Positions 18,184 through 26,502 of a stretch of 35,293 nt of DNA are shown piece after piece (positions within the stretch are counted from its first letter, which is position 1; the number at the start of each line of letters is the position of its first letter). Source of the DNA: Akkermansiaceae bacterium (GTDB lineage Bacteria; Verrucomicrobiota; Verrucomicrobiia; Verrucomicrobiales; Akkermansiaceae); contig JALQTQ010000009.1 of the NCBI GenBank assembly GCA_023263995.1, positions 1 through 35,293 of the forward strand, read 5' to 3'. The notes under the pieces are model-generated. The model searched no databases and was not told the origin of the DNA. It worked only from the letters and a program-made list of their open reading frames with translations. Position numbers and translations under genes: made by a program.

Positions 18184-19088
18184 GCACAGTTGACGATCCC
18201 GAAATTCAAGAAGTTGCCGCCTTTATCCAAGCGGCAGATCCAGCTGGGACCCGCTTTGCGAGAGTCTTTCGCGAAACAATCGACCAACTTTACGATGGTC
18301 AACGCACCGGCCGCTATCGCTGGGATCAACTCTTGAAAACAGAAAAGACTCACTGCGGGACCTTGGTTGAAATTAACCTGCAACGTGAATTTCAATTCGA
18401 TGACGGGAAAACCATGGATTTCTTGATCAATGAAGTGGAAGTCGATTGCAAATACTCCCAGACCCATGGGAGCTGGATGATCCCCCCCGAAGCGATCGGT
18501 CATCTGTGCCTGTTGACTTGGGCCGAAGACAGCTCAGATCCAAAATGGAGTGTCGGACTGGTGAGAGTTACCAATGAAATCCTCACCCTTGGCGGAAACC
18601 GCGACCGAAAAAGATCAATCAGCAAAGCGGGACGAGAGTCAATTTATTGGTTGTGGGATCATCACCCTTTTCCAGGCAACGTTCTTCTAGAATCGGACCA
18701 AAGTGTCGTCGCTCAAATCTTTCAACCAAAATCGGGAACAGAGCGGATCAACAGGCTCTTCCGGCTGATTCAAGAAAGAATCATCAGCCGGAATGTCGTT
18801 GCAACCGTCAATCAAGGAAAGGATTACATGAAGCGAGTCAGGGGAAACGGAGGCGCTCGCACATTCCTAAAAACCGAGGGAATCCTGATTCTGGGACAGT
18901 TTCAATCGCACGTCAAAGTCGCTCATGCGCTCGGACTGCCGGAACCAAAAGATGGCGACTCAATTTCTGTCAGAGTCGTTCCAGCCAATGGTCCCGGACC
19001 GGGTATTGCGAACATTGCCGGAAAATTTTGGAGGAAGGCTCACCCGACTGACCCTGTCGTCCAAGCTCCTGATCTACCGGTGAAATAA
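18180..19088 (+). CDS. NaeI-family type II (IIE) restriction endonuclease
   Basis: This 302-residue protein is collinear with NaeI as I remember it, with a constant offset of six residues. The catalytic set Glu64, Asp80, Asp89 and Lys91 (VEIN, MDF, VDCK) corresponds to NaeI Glu70, Asp86, Asp95 and Lys97. Leu37 in QLYDGQRTGRY corresponds to Leu43, the residue where a DNA ligase would have its nucleotide-binding lysine. The later RNGGAR and ILGQFQSH segments fit the C-terminal DNA-binding (Topo-type) domain, which must bind a second site before cleavage. The protein appears complete and all catalytic residues are present. The recognition site is probably GCCGGC by homology, but this is not proven. 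It ends five bases before the convergent propeller gene. Confidence 0.92.
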   Translation: MSTVDDPEIQEVAAFIQAADPAGTRFARVFRETIDQLYDGQRTGRYRWDQLLKTEKTHCGTLVEINLQREFQFDDGKTMDFLINEVEVDCKYSQTHGSWMIPPEAIGHLCLLTWAEDSSDPKWSVGLVRVTNEILTLGGNRDRKRSISKAGRESIYWLWDHHPFPGNVLLESDQSVVAQIFQPKSGTERINRLFRLIQERIISRNVVATVNQGKDYMKRVRGNGGARTFLKTEGILILGQFQSHVKVAHALGLPEPKDGDSISVRVVPANGPGPGIANIAGKFWRKAHPTDPVVQAPDLPVK

Positions 19089-19093
19089 TCTCC

Positions 19094-21946
19094 TCACTCC
19101 CCCCCCGGCAATTCCACCTGCCGGGGATGCCGGAGGTAGGCGACGAGGTCGCGGACCTGATCGGCAGCCAGGGCCTCGAGCAGGCCGGACGGCATCAGTG
19201 AGTCGGGAAGACGGGTCGTCTTTTCAATGGCAGCCTGCTCGACCGTGGTCTCGCCGGCCGGGCTTCTCAAGGTCACGGTGCGCTCATCGCTCGACACCAC
19301 CATCCCGCTCAAGGTGCGACCGTCTTTGAGCCGCACCGTGGACATCTGGTATTCCAAAGGCACGACCGCTCCGGGAGCGATGATGTTTTCAAGAAGGTAA
19401 TCGAGGTCCGCCCGCCCCGATCCCGTGAGGTCGGGGCCGAGTTTTCCACCTTGGCCATAGAGCTGATGGCAGTTCGCGCAGAGGGCTTCAAAATGCACCC
19501 TTCCCCGGCTCTTGTCTGCTCCCGTGAGCACCCCGGGCGTGAGGGTCTTCCTCCAAGAGGCGATCTTTTCGCGCAGGGCCTCATCGGACGGCCGCACTTC
19601 TCCCCAGACTTCGCGGAGCTTCCGGTGCAACCCCTCCTGATTCAACCCGGCAATCTGACGGGCCGCAAAGGGAGTGAGGGCTTGCCGGGGAATCCCTCCC
19701 TTTTTGATTTCTTCGAGCAGGATCTCCGCCCACCCCGGTCGGGTCACGAGCGCCGCAAGGACCGCAGCCCGGTCTTCCTCTTGACGGAGTCGCAGGTAGG
19801 TCGTCACCAGGAGGGCTCCGAGGGCCGGGTCATCGTCGATCGCCAAACCACGGACCGCCGTTTCGGTCAGACCGGGCACACCGAGCAGCCTTTCACAGAG
19901 CGGGCGAAGCCCCTCCACCCGGACCTTGACGAGGGACTCGAGAGCTCGCCTCCGGACCGGGAGGGGCTCCTCCCCGTCGAGGACCGCAGCCTTCAAGAGA
20001 TCGAAGGCCCGACCATCCCCAAACAGCGCACTCAGTTCACGGATCATCCCGGGATGACGGCCCTGCAAGGCCGCGACATAATCCTTCCACGCCGTCGGCA
20101 CCGGCGCTTTCCGCCATCCCTTGAAACCCTCCAGCAGACCTTTCAAGAGCGGACCGGATTTCTGCGCATGGCGGGAGGCCAAGGACAACACCTTGTCAAC
20201 CAAGGCTGGGTCATCGACCAAAGAGCGCGCGAGGTAACGCAAAAGGTTCGGCCACTCGGTCGCTTCGGCCACCGCCAACTTCTCCGCCTTCAGGGTCATG
20301 ATCCCAAACCAAACCAGCCTGGGGAGGTTGTGGTCACGAGCATCCTCCGCCCGGGCCGCCAGAGCCGAGGCCAGAACCGGGCGGTCTGCCAAGGGCATCC
20401 GTTGCAGGGTGGAAGCCAGCGCCAATCTGACCAGGCCTGAGGAATCGGTCCTCGCCATCCCGACAAAGCGGTCGCGCAGCTCCGGGTCGGACGGAGGCAG
20501 GCGATGAGGCATGGGGCCATCAACGGAATCAATGGGCCAGGCATCCGTCAGGAGGCGGATGGCCCAGACGCGCAAGTGTTCGTTCGCCGAGCCCAGCAAT
20601 CCCATCAATTCCTCGCGTGGCAGCTTGCCGTTGGTGTGGCGCCTCCAGAGATGACGGAGCTCGGACTCGAGCGGGCCCTTCATGGAGTCCGGCCTCTTGA
20701 CCTCCTCCCGATAAGAAAAACGGTAGATCCGGCCGCTCGTGCGATGCACACCGGTGTGGTCGTGGCACTCGCCGGTATCGCTCCAATCCAGCCCGTAAAG
20801 CGCACCATCCGGCCCCGGCCTGATCTCAAGGCCGCGGAACCATTCGTCGCCCGCGATGAACTGGTCGGGTTCGTGTCGCGCTAAGTAGCCACTCCCGTGC
20901 CGCTCCAGTCGTTCGCGGTTGAGTCGACGCCCGTGCTGATTCCAGGTGAGCAACTTCCCGTGCCATTCCTTCGGCAAATGATCCCCCTGATAGATACACA
21001 TCCCGATGTGGGCATGCCCCCCGCCGAATTCATTTGCGGCTCCATGTCGCGACTTGGTCCAGCTCCCGCTGGTATCAAAATGCCAATGGTCGGCATGCAT
21101 CTGGATCGCCTCGTAAACCAACGGGTTCACCGAGCGACCGAAGGGACGGTCGAAATGCCCGCCCGGGATGAGATGCCAGAGGTGGCCGTTGACGGTGTTG
21201 ATGAAAAATCCCTCACCCTGTTCGTTCCAGTCGTGACCCCACGGGTTGGTGGTACCATGCACGATGACCTCGAAAAATTTGCGCTTCGGATGGTAGCGCC
21301 AGATCCCCCCTCGCAAGGGAACCCGCTCCGCCTCCAGCGTTCCCGGCGCACCCACCTCGCCGGGACACGACCCACCGCATCGGCCATAAAGCCAACCGTC
21401 GGGCCCCCAGCGGAGACCATTGGCGAAGTTGTGATAGTTGCTCTGGGCCACCGTGAAGCCATCGAGCACCACTTCAGGCTCCCCATCGGGCACGTCATCC
21501 CCATCGCGATCCGGAACAAACAGAAGGCGCGGCGGACACATGAGCCAGACCCCGCCGGGCTGCACTTCGACACTCGTGAGCATCTGCAAGTTGTCGGCAA
21601 AAACCGTCCGACGGTCCGCTTTGCCATCGCCGTTGCGATCCTCAAAAACGACCACCCGGTCCCGCAACTTGAGATCAAACCGCTTGCTCCGCTCGGCGTA
21701 AGTGTAATTCTCCGCCACCCACATGCGCCCCCGCCCATCCCAGGTCATGGCGATGGGATTGCGCACCTCCGGTTCCGACGCAAAAACCGTCACCTCAAAC
21801 CCTTCCGGCACCTGGAAGGCCTTCGCGGCAGCTTCAGGTGGCATCGGCTCCCCTTTCTGATTCTTTTCGCTGTTGTAAACCTCCGGGAACTCATCAGCAA
21901 AAAGCAGACCAACTAGGCAAAGACAGAAAACGGCCGACCTCATCAT
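19094..21946 (-). CDS. PVC-type heme-binding CxxCH protein with N-terminal beta-propeller and HEAT-like repeats
   Basis: From ATG 21946 (MMRSAVFCLCL) the protein has 950 residues with a signal peptide of about 17. The first half is a membrane-bound-dehydrogenase-type (PQQ-like) propeller: FQVPEGFEVTVFASEPEV, GRGRMWVAENYTY, VFEDRNGDGKADRRTVF, YGLDWSDTGECHDH. The middle is rich in Leu/Ala helices and resembles HEAT repeats. The C-terminus is a cytochrome c domain with CANCH at 823-827 and the GQGGKLGPDLTGSGR context. Such proteins are common in PVC bacteria and may pass electrons from oxidised sugars, but the substrate is unknown. TTG-type or upstream ATG starts (22045) would add an unlikely preceding segment. 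Confidence 0.92.
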   Translation of the reverse strand: MMRSAVFCLCLVGLLFADEFPEVYNSEKNQKGEPMPPEAAAKAFQVPEGFEVTVFASEPEVRNPIAMTWDGRGRMWVAENYTYAERSKRFDLKLRDRVVVFEDRNGDGKADRRTVFADNLQMLTSVEVQPGGVWLMCPPRLLFVPDRDGDDVPDGEPEVVLDGFTVAQSNYHNFANGLRWGPDGWLYGRCGGSCPGEVGAPGTLEAERVPLRGGIWRYHPKRKFFEVIVHGTTNPWGHDWNEQGEGFFINTVNGHLWHLIPGGHFDRPFGRSVNPLVYEAIQMHADHWHFDTSGSWTKSRHGAANEFGGGHAHIGMCIYQGDHLPKEWHGKLLTWNQHGRRLNRERLERHGSGYLARHEPDQFIAGDEWFRGLEIRPGPDGALYGLDWSDTGECHDHTGVHRTSGRIYRFSYREEVKRPDSMKGPLESELRHLWRRHTNGKLPREELMGLLGSANEHLRVWAIRLLTDAWPIDSVDGPMPHRLPPSDPELRDRFVGMARTDSSGLVRLALASTLQRMPLADRPVLASALAARAEDARDHNLPRLVWFGIMTLKAEKLAVAEATEWPNLLRYLARSLVDDPALVDKVLSLASRHAQKSGPLLKGLLEGFKGWRKAPVPTAWKDYVAALQGRHPGMIRELSALFGDGRAFDLLKAAVLDGEEPLPVRRRALESLVKVRVEGLRPLCERLLGVPGLTETAVRGLAIDDDPALGALLVTTYLRLRQEEDRAAVLAALVTRPGWAEILLEEIKKGGIPRQALTPFAARQIAGLNQEGLHRKLREVWGEVRPSDEALREKIASWRKTLTPGVLTGADKSRGRVHFEALCANCHQLYGQGGKLGPDLTGSGRADLDYLLENIIAPGAVVPLEYQMSTVRLKDGRTLSGMVVSSDERTVTLRSPAGETTVEQAAIEKTTRLPDSLMPSGLLEALAADQVRDLVAYLRHPRQVELPGGE
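19103..19126. other. stem-loop at convergent gene ends
   Basis: CCCCGGCA (19103-19110) pairs perfectly with TGCCGGGG (19119-19126) around an 8-base loop. It lies 14 bases after the endonuclease stop and inside the last codons of the opposing propeller gene. It could slow transcription from either side, but neither side has a T tract, so it is not called a terminator. Confidence 0.35.
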
Positions 21947-22031
21947 TCCCAAAGCCAAGCAGAATCCATCGCGGGCGACACTTCCAAAAAAGAATGATGA
22001 GGCTGTCTTCGTTTGCGGTAAGACAGCAACG

Positions 22032-22067
22032 AAAAAAACGACCAACCCGGCGAGGGACTGGTCGTTT
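22032..22067 (-). terminator. rho-independent terminator of the Cys-rich protein gene
   Basis: AAACGACCA (22036-22044) pairs with TGGTCGTTT (22059-22067), and a smaller GC pairing is possible inside the loop. On the minus strand the hairpin is followed by a run of T (complement of 22032-22038). It begins 27 bases after the stop of the leftward gene ending at 22094 and also lies before the start of the propeller gene, insulating the two. Confidence 0.8.
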
Positions 22068-22093
22068 GTTCGAATGACGGGTGGTCGATGACC

Positions 22094-22447
22094 TTACTTA
22101 ACCTTGGCGAGGGCCTTTTTCGGATCGGCCTTCACCTTCTTGGCACAACCGCCGCAGCACACACCGATGGTGGCCGTGGAGGACTTGTCGTCCTTGACGG
22201 GCTTGCCACTGATGGGGCACTCGCCGTCCTTGGCAGCAGCAAACTTCTTGAGTCCGGCGAGGACATCGGCGTCGAACTTATCCTTGCACTTACCGCAGCA
22301 GAATTTGACTTCGACCTGGGCAGTCTTGCTGCTGGCGTCGACTTTCTTATCCTTGATCGGACAGGTGGTGTTGACGGGATCACCGGCGAAGGCGCTGGAG
22401 AGACCGAGGACGAGACCGCAGGTGATGAGAGACAGGATTTTTTTCAT
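22094..22447 (-). CDS. small secreted Cys-rich two-repeat protein, possible metal binding
   Basis: From ATG 22447 (MKKILSLITCG) the protein has 117 residues with a clear signal peptide ending at SSAFA. The mature part holds two copies of one pattern: CPIKDKKVD, then about 15 residues, then KFCCGKCKDKF; and CPISGKPVKDD, then IGVCCGGCAKKV. Each repeat has one Cys-Pro-Ile and a CCGxC cluster, similar to YHS/TRASH-like metal-binding motifs. It is lysine-rich at the end. Likely roles are binding or sensing copper or another soft metal in the periplasm, but this is inference. It stands alone with its own terminator, suggesting separate and perhaps high expression. An upstream in-frame start at 22528 would destroy the signal peptide. 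Confidence 0.82.
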   Translation of the reverse strand: MKKILSLITCGLVLGLSSAFAGDPVNTTCPIKDKKVDASSKTAQVEVKFCCGKCKDKFDADVLAGLKKFAAAKDGECPISGKPVKDDKSSTATIGVCCGGCAKKVKADPKKALAKVK

Positions 22448-22524
22448 AATGGTGTCGAGTCTAATGCTCGGATGATAGATGGGGCCAGCGCACCGGCCTG
22501 TCAAGCGACAAGATAAGGCGGCCT

Positions 22525-23958
22525 TCAACGGTGGTCCCAGACGGGTGAATCCGCGATCAGATCGTCGTAGGCTTCCTGCAGGACCTTGCGCAGCCTCGCA
22601 AGCTCTTCGGGTTGCTCGTCGGCTAGGTTCCGGACCTCCCCGACATCATCGCTCACCCGGTAGATTTCAAGGTCGGTAAGTCGGGCCTTTTGTAGCGCCT
22701 CCGCGTTTCCGCGGTGGAGATTGGAGGTCTTTTTTACCGCTCCTCCATCCAACTTGGCGAGGACCTTCCAGTCGCCATCGCGCATTGCCACCCGGTGGTC
22801 ATTGATCGCATTGTAATAACACCAAATCAGGGGCTTGGAGCGCTCCAAGGACTGGCTCCCGAATCCCTCGGCCACGCTGATGCCATCGGGCTTCAAACCG
22901 GACGGCACCTCCACCCCGGCAAGTTCACAGAAGGTGGGCAAGAAATCGAGGGAGGACACCGGGCGACCGACGGTTTGTCCGGCCGCGATCATGCCGGGCC
23001 AGCGGGCGATTCCGACCACCCGGAAACCCGCCTCGGTGGTCCAAAGTTTCATCCCGCGAAGAGGTCCCGGTAGGCCCCAAGAACGACTTGCCCCACCATA
23101 ACGGTTCAAGGTTTCCGGGCCGTTGTCCGAGGTGAAGATAACGAGGGTGTTTTTGTCGCGGCCCGATTCTTTGAGCTCCGCGAGGACCCGTCCCACCGCG
23201 AGATCGACATTCTCAACGTTGGCGAAATACTGGGCCTGCTTCTCATTTTTGGCGACTTCTTGGTATTGCCCGACCAGCTCGGGCGGGGAAGCCACCGGCT
23301 CGTGAGGTTCGTGAAAGGCCAGGTAGAGGAAAAAGGGCGGTTGGTCCGTGCCCGGGGTCCCTTTGCCCTTCATCCAAGTCAGGGCTTCGGTGGTGGCGAG
23401 CTGACAGCTGAAACCATCGAGGGGTCCGACCTCCCGACCATTGCGCACGTAGTTCCGCGGGTTGGCGTGCGAGGGCGAAGCATTGTTCTGGGTGGCAAAC
23501 CAATGGTCGAATCCGACATCGCCCGGCTGGGCTTGGGCCGACGAGTTGAACATGGCATTACAGTGCCACTTGCCGGAGAGACAGGTCGCATAACCGGCCT
23601 GCTTGAGAATTTTGGGAATCGTCACCGCGTCCGCCTTGAGGTGCACCTGCTCGCGCGCGTCAGGTCGTTTGCCGCCCGGGCGGGAGGCCGGGATCCAGTC
23701 GTAAACACCCGAGCGGTTGGGCGAACGACCAGTGAGCAAACCAACCCGCGAGGGCGAACACACCGGGGCCGCCGAGTAAAAGGAAGTGTAGCGGATGCCC
23801 TCCTGCGCCATACGATCGAGGTTCGGCGTCTTGATCTGGGGATGCCCGTAACAGGCCAAATCGCCGTATCCAAGATCGTCGCAAATGATCACGATGATAT
23901 TGGGCTTGGCGGCCATAACCGGGGAGAGGAAGAGAAAGACGAAAAGGCTTCTGACCAT
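22525..23958 (-). CDS. secreted sulfatase
   Basis: From ATG 23958 (MVRSLFVFLFL) this is a 477-residue sulfatase with a signal peptide cleaved near VMA. The metal-binding Asp pair is at 27-28 (CDDLGYGDLACYG), and the formylglycine motif CSPSR begins at Cys67. GKWHCN, FTSDNGPE and a normal C-terminal part with EEL.RLR follow. It resembles arylsulfatase A/N-acetylgalactosamine-6-sulfatase-type enzymes, but the substrate is not determined. It differs from the sulfatase at 372-1742 in its signature (CSPSR instead of CSASR) and is not a recent duplicate. The frame extends upstream to 24195, but that would place 79 residues before the signal peptide and overlap the divergent gene. Confidence 0.94.
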   Translation of the reverse strand: MVRSLFVFLFLSPVMAAKPNIIVIICDDLGYGDLACYGHPQIKTPNLDRMAQEGIRYTSFYSAAPVCSPSRVGLLTGRSPNRSGVYDWIPASRPGGKRPDAREQVHLKADAVTIPKILKQAGYATCLSGKWHCNAMFNSSAQAQPGDVGFDHWFATQNNASPSHANPRNYVRNGREVGPLDGFSCQLATTEALTWMKGKGTPGTDQPPFFLYLAFHEPHEPVASPPELVGQYQEVAKNEKQAQYFANVENVDLAVGRVLAELKESGRDKNTLVIFTSDNGPETLNRYGGASRSWGLPGPLRGMKLWTTEAGFRVVGIARWPGMIAAGQTVGRPVSSLDFLPTFCELAGVEVPSGLKPDGISVAEGFGSQSLERSKPLIWCYYNAINDHRVAMRDGDWKVLAKLDGGAVKKTSNLHRGNAEALQKARLTDLEIYRVSDDVGEVRNLADEQPEELARLRKVLQEAYDDLIADSPVWDHR

Positions 23959-24030
23959 GTCGATCTCTAGCAAAGGGAGCCGGGAAGAACGACGAGAAAG
24001 ATTAGCCCCCGTGGCACAGTAGCCGTCCCA

Positions 24031-26502
24031 ATGCCCTGCCGTCGGTTGATTCTCCTGCCATTTCTTCTCACGACCGGCACCCTTCCGGCCGAAATCGATC
24101 GCGCCGCTTTCGAGACCACGATCAAACCCTTTCTCACGCAATACTGCGCGGACTGTCACGGCGCAAAAAAGCAAAAGGCCGACTTCACCGTCCACGATAT
24201 CAATGGGCTGGTGAGCAAGGGGAAAGATGTTGATCGATGGGAGAAGATCCTCGAATTGGTCAGCCTTGGCGACATGCCCCCCGAGGACGAAAAACAGCCC
24301 CCGAAGGTTGAAAAAAGCCGGGTAACCGGATGGATTTCAGCCGAACTCCGCAAGATCGGGCGTGGTCATGATCCATCGAAGCTCGCTCTCCCCCACCAGG
24401 CCAACCGGGTGGACCATAACGAACTTTTCAACGGCAAACATCAAGGCCCGGCCTCTTCCCCGCCCCGACTCTGGCGCAAAAGCCCGCACATCTATTCCCG
24501 CTTCGCCCGCGAGATGCGAATCAAACTTTCCCAACCACTCCTCGGACTGGGAGGACGGGGCATTCAGGACTACGCCAATCTCATCGCCGATGAAGCCACC
24601 ATCAAGACGATGATGCGCAACAGCAATCTCATCGCCGAGCACATGGTCTCCCCCACCCGCTCCCACATCAATCGCTTCCTCAACCCTTTTTTCACGGATG
24701 GAGCGGAGAAACCAACCGAGGAGGACATCGAGCGCGCTCTCAGCGAATTGTTCCAACAAATCTTCCAACGGGAACCGACACCGGAGGACCGGGAGCGCTA
24801 CCTTGACGGTTTGTTTGAGAAAAACCGTCAGCTCGGCGGCCTCGCACTCGGCTTCCGCAGCCTCATCATGGGCATGCTGATGTCCCAAGAGTTTGTCTTC
24901 CGACAGGAATTGGGACTTGGGGAGACGCGGCCCGACGGACGCCGCATGCTCGGTCCGCTCGAGCTGGCTTACGCCCTCTCCTATGCCTTCCATGACCGAC
25001 CGGACGAAGAACTCCTCAAGGCCGCGCGCGACGGCCGCCTTTCCACCCGGGAAGACGTCGCGCGGGAGGTCCAACGAATCCTCGAGGAACCCGACCCGAA
25101 CAAGGAATACTGGCACTACCCGATGTATCATCGATGGGGCGAGGACTACTACCACCACCGACCACGCGAATTGCGCTTCTTCCAAGAGTTCTTTGGATAC
25201 ACGGGAGTGGTCGATATTTTCAAAGATCAGCAACGGGCCCACTTCCATCACGCCAACCGACTTCGTAAGGACGCCGACCTCTTTGTCCTGCAAATCCTTG
25301 AAGAGGATCGGGATGTGCTCGCTCGGCTCCTGACCTCAAATCACTATCCCATGGATTACCTTCGGGATCAGCAACAGATCACAAAGCTGACCGAAAAGCC
25401 CGACGACCGGCGTATCAAGCATCTCCGCGAACAATACAGTGAGGAACAATGGGCCAAGATCCTCCGGTCCGGGAAATGGCCCGGGCTCGGCAGCAATCAC
25501 GTCGAGGCCTACAACCTCGGTCACGACAAGGCAATGAACATCCTCCGCTCGCCGGGTGAGCCGGTGGTCTTTCCCAAACAGGAGCGGGCGGGTATGCTCA
25601 CCCACCCGGCGTGGCTGGTGGCCCACAGCTCCAATACCGAGAATGACCCCATCCGCCGGGGCAAATGGATCCGCGAACACCTCCTCGCCGATCTCGTCCC
25701 CGAAGTGCCGATCGGGGTCGACGCCAAAGTCCCCGAGGACCCTCATCGCACCCTGAAACAACGACTCGCCAAGGTGCGACCCGAAGAATGCTGGCGCTGC
25801 CATCGCCAGATGAACCCGCTCGGCGAGGCCTTTGAGCACTACGACGACTTTGGCCGCTACCGCACCCGGATCGTGTTGGGCGATGCCGATGCCTTCTTCG
25901 AGGCCCAGCGCAAATACGAGCATGACAAACAACGAACCGAAGAGGACCTTCGTCGGTGGCAGGTCCTCGATGCCGAAGGGAGAAAGGCCAAAGTCGCCGA
26001 AGCTGAGGCTCAGTTGGCCGAACTCAAGAAACGCCTGAAAGATGGAAAAAACGGCCAAGCCGCTCGCAGGCGACACGAGAATAATCTCAAACGCTGGACC
26101 AACGAACGGACGAAGTGGCTCGAAATGACCGATGCGCAATGGCGGGCGGAAATCGCCCGGATCGAAGCCCGACTCTCCGACCTCACGCCCCCCGTTCCTG
26201 AAAAAGCCGTCCCGGTCGATGCCACCGGCGAACTCCGCGGAACCGGCGACCCCACTCTCGACGGCCCGGTCACAGATGCCATTGATCTCGTCCACCGCCT
26301 CGCCCGCTCCGAACGGGTCAGGCAGTCCTTTGTCCGCCATGCCTTCCGCTTCTGGATGGGACGCAACGAAACCCTCGACGACTCCCCTACCCTCATCGCG
26401 GCCGACCGGGCCTACGTCGAAAGCGGGGGCAGCTTCAAGGCACTCCTCGTTTCTCTTTTAAGCTCCGATTCCTTTCTCTACCGTCAATCCCCCAACCCAT
26501 GA
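24031..26502 (+). CDS. DUF1592/1588/1585-type cytochrome-domain protein with coiled-coil insertion
   Basis: This 823-residue exported protein has a signal peptide (about 1-20) and a heme motif CADCH at 39-43 followed by LGDMPPED. The DUF1587 region is diverged (NRVDHNELF). The DUF1592 region includes LELAYALSYAFHDRPDE, and DUF1588 contains a second CWRCH at 587-591 (RQMNPLGEAFEHYDDFGR). Residues about 623-720 form a very charged helical, coiled-coil-like segment (AEAEAQLAELKKRLKDG) absent from the similar protein at 5691-8249. The DUF1585 end follows (HAFRFWMGRNETLDDSPTL). It is distantly related to the protein at 5691, and is likewise followed by a DUF1552 gene, with an ATGA overlap at 26499-26502. 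Confidence 0.88.
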   Translation: MPCRRLILLPFLLTTGTLPAEIDRAAFETTIKPFLTQYCADCHGAKKQKADFTVHDINGLVSKGKDVDRWEKILELVSLGDMPPEDEKQPPKVEKSRVTGWISAELRKIGRGHDPSKLALPHQANRVDHNELFNGKHQGPASSPPRLWRKSPHIYSRFAREMRIKLSQPLLGLGGRGIQDYANLIADEATIKTMMRNSNLIAEHMVSPTRSHINRFLNPFFTDGAEKPTEEDIERALSELFQQIFQREPTPEDRERYLDGLFEKNRQLGGLALGFRSLIMGMLMSQEFVFRQELGLGETRPDGRRMLGPLELAYALSYAFHDRPDEELLKAARDGRLSTREDVAREVQRILEEPDPNKEYWHYPMYHRWGEDYYHHRPRELRFFQEFFGYTGVVDIFKDQQRAHFHHANRLRKDADLFVLQILEEDRDVLARLLTSNHYPMDYLRDQQQITKLTEKPDDRRIKHLREQYSEEQWAKILRSGKWPGLGSNHVEAYNLGHDKAMNILRSPGEPVVFPKQERAGMLTHPAWLVAHSSNTENDPIRRGKWIREHLLADLVPEVPIGVDAKVPEDPHRTLKQRLAKVRPEECWRCHRQMNPLGEAFEHYDDFGRYRTRIVLGDADAFFEAQRKYEHDKQRTEEDLRRWQVLDAEGRKAKVAEAEAQLAELKKRLKDGKNGQAARRRHENNLKRWTNERTKWLEMTDAQWRAEIARIEARLSDLTPPVPEKAVPVDATGELRGTGDPTLDGPVTDAIDLVHRLARSERVRQSFVRHAFRFWMGRNETLDDSPTLIAADRAYVESGGSFKALLVSLLSSDSFLYRQSPNP

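Noticed and set aside
20897-21916. 339-residue frame on the plus strand
   Set aside because: It is antisense to the PVC cytochrome/propeller gene and contains no known motif.
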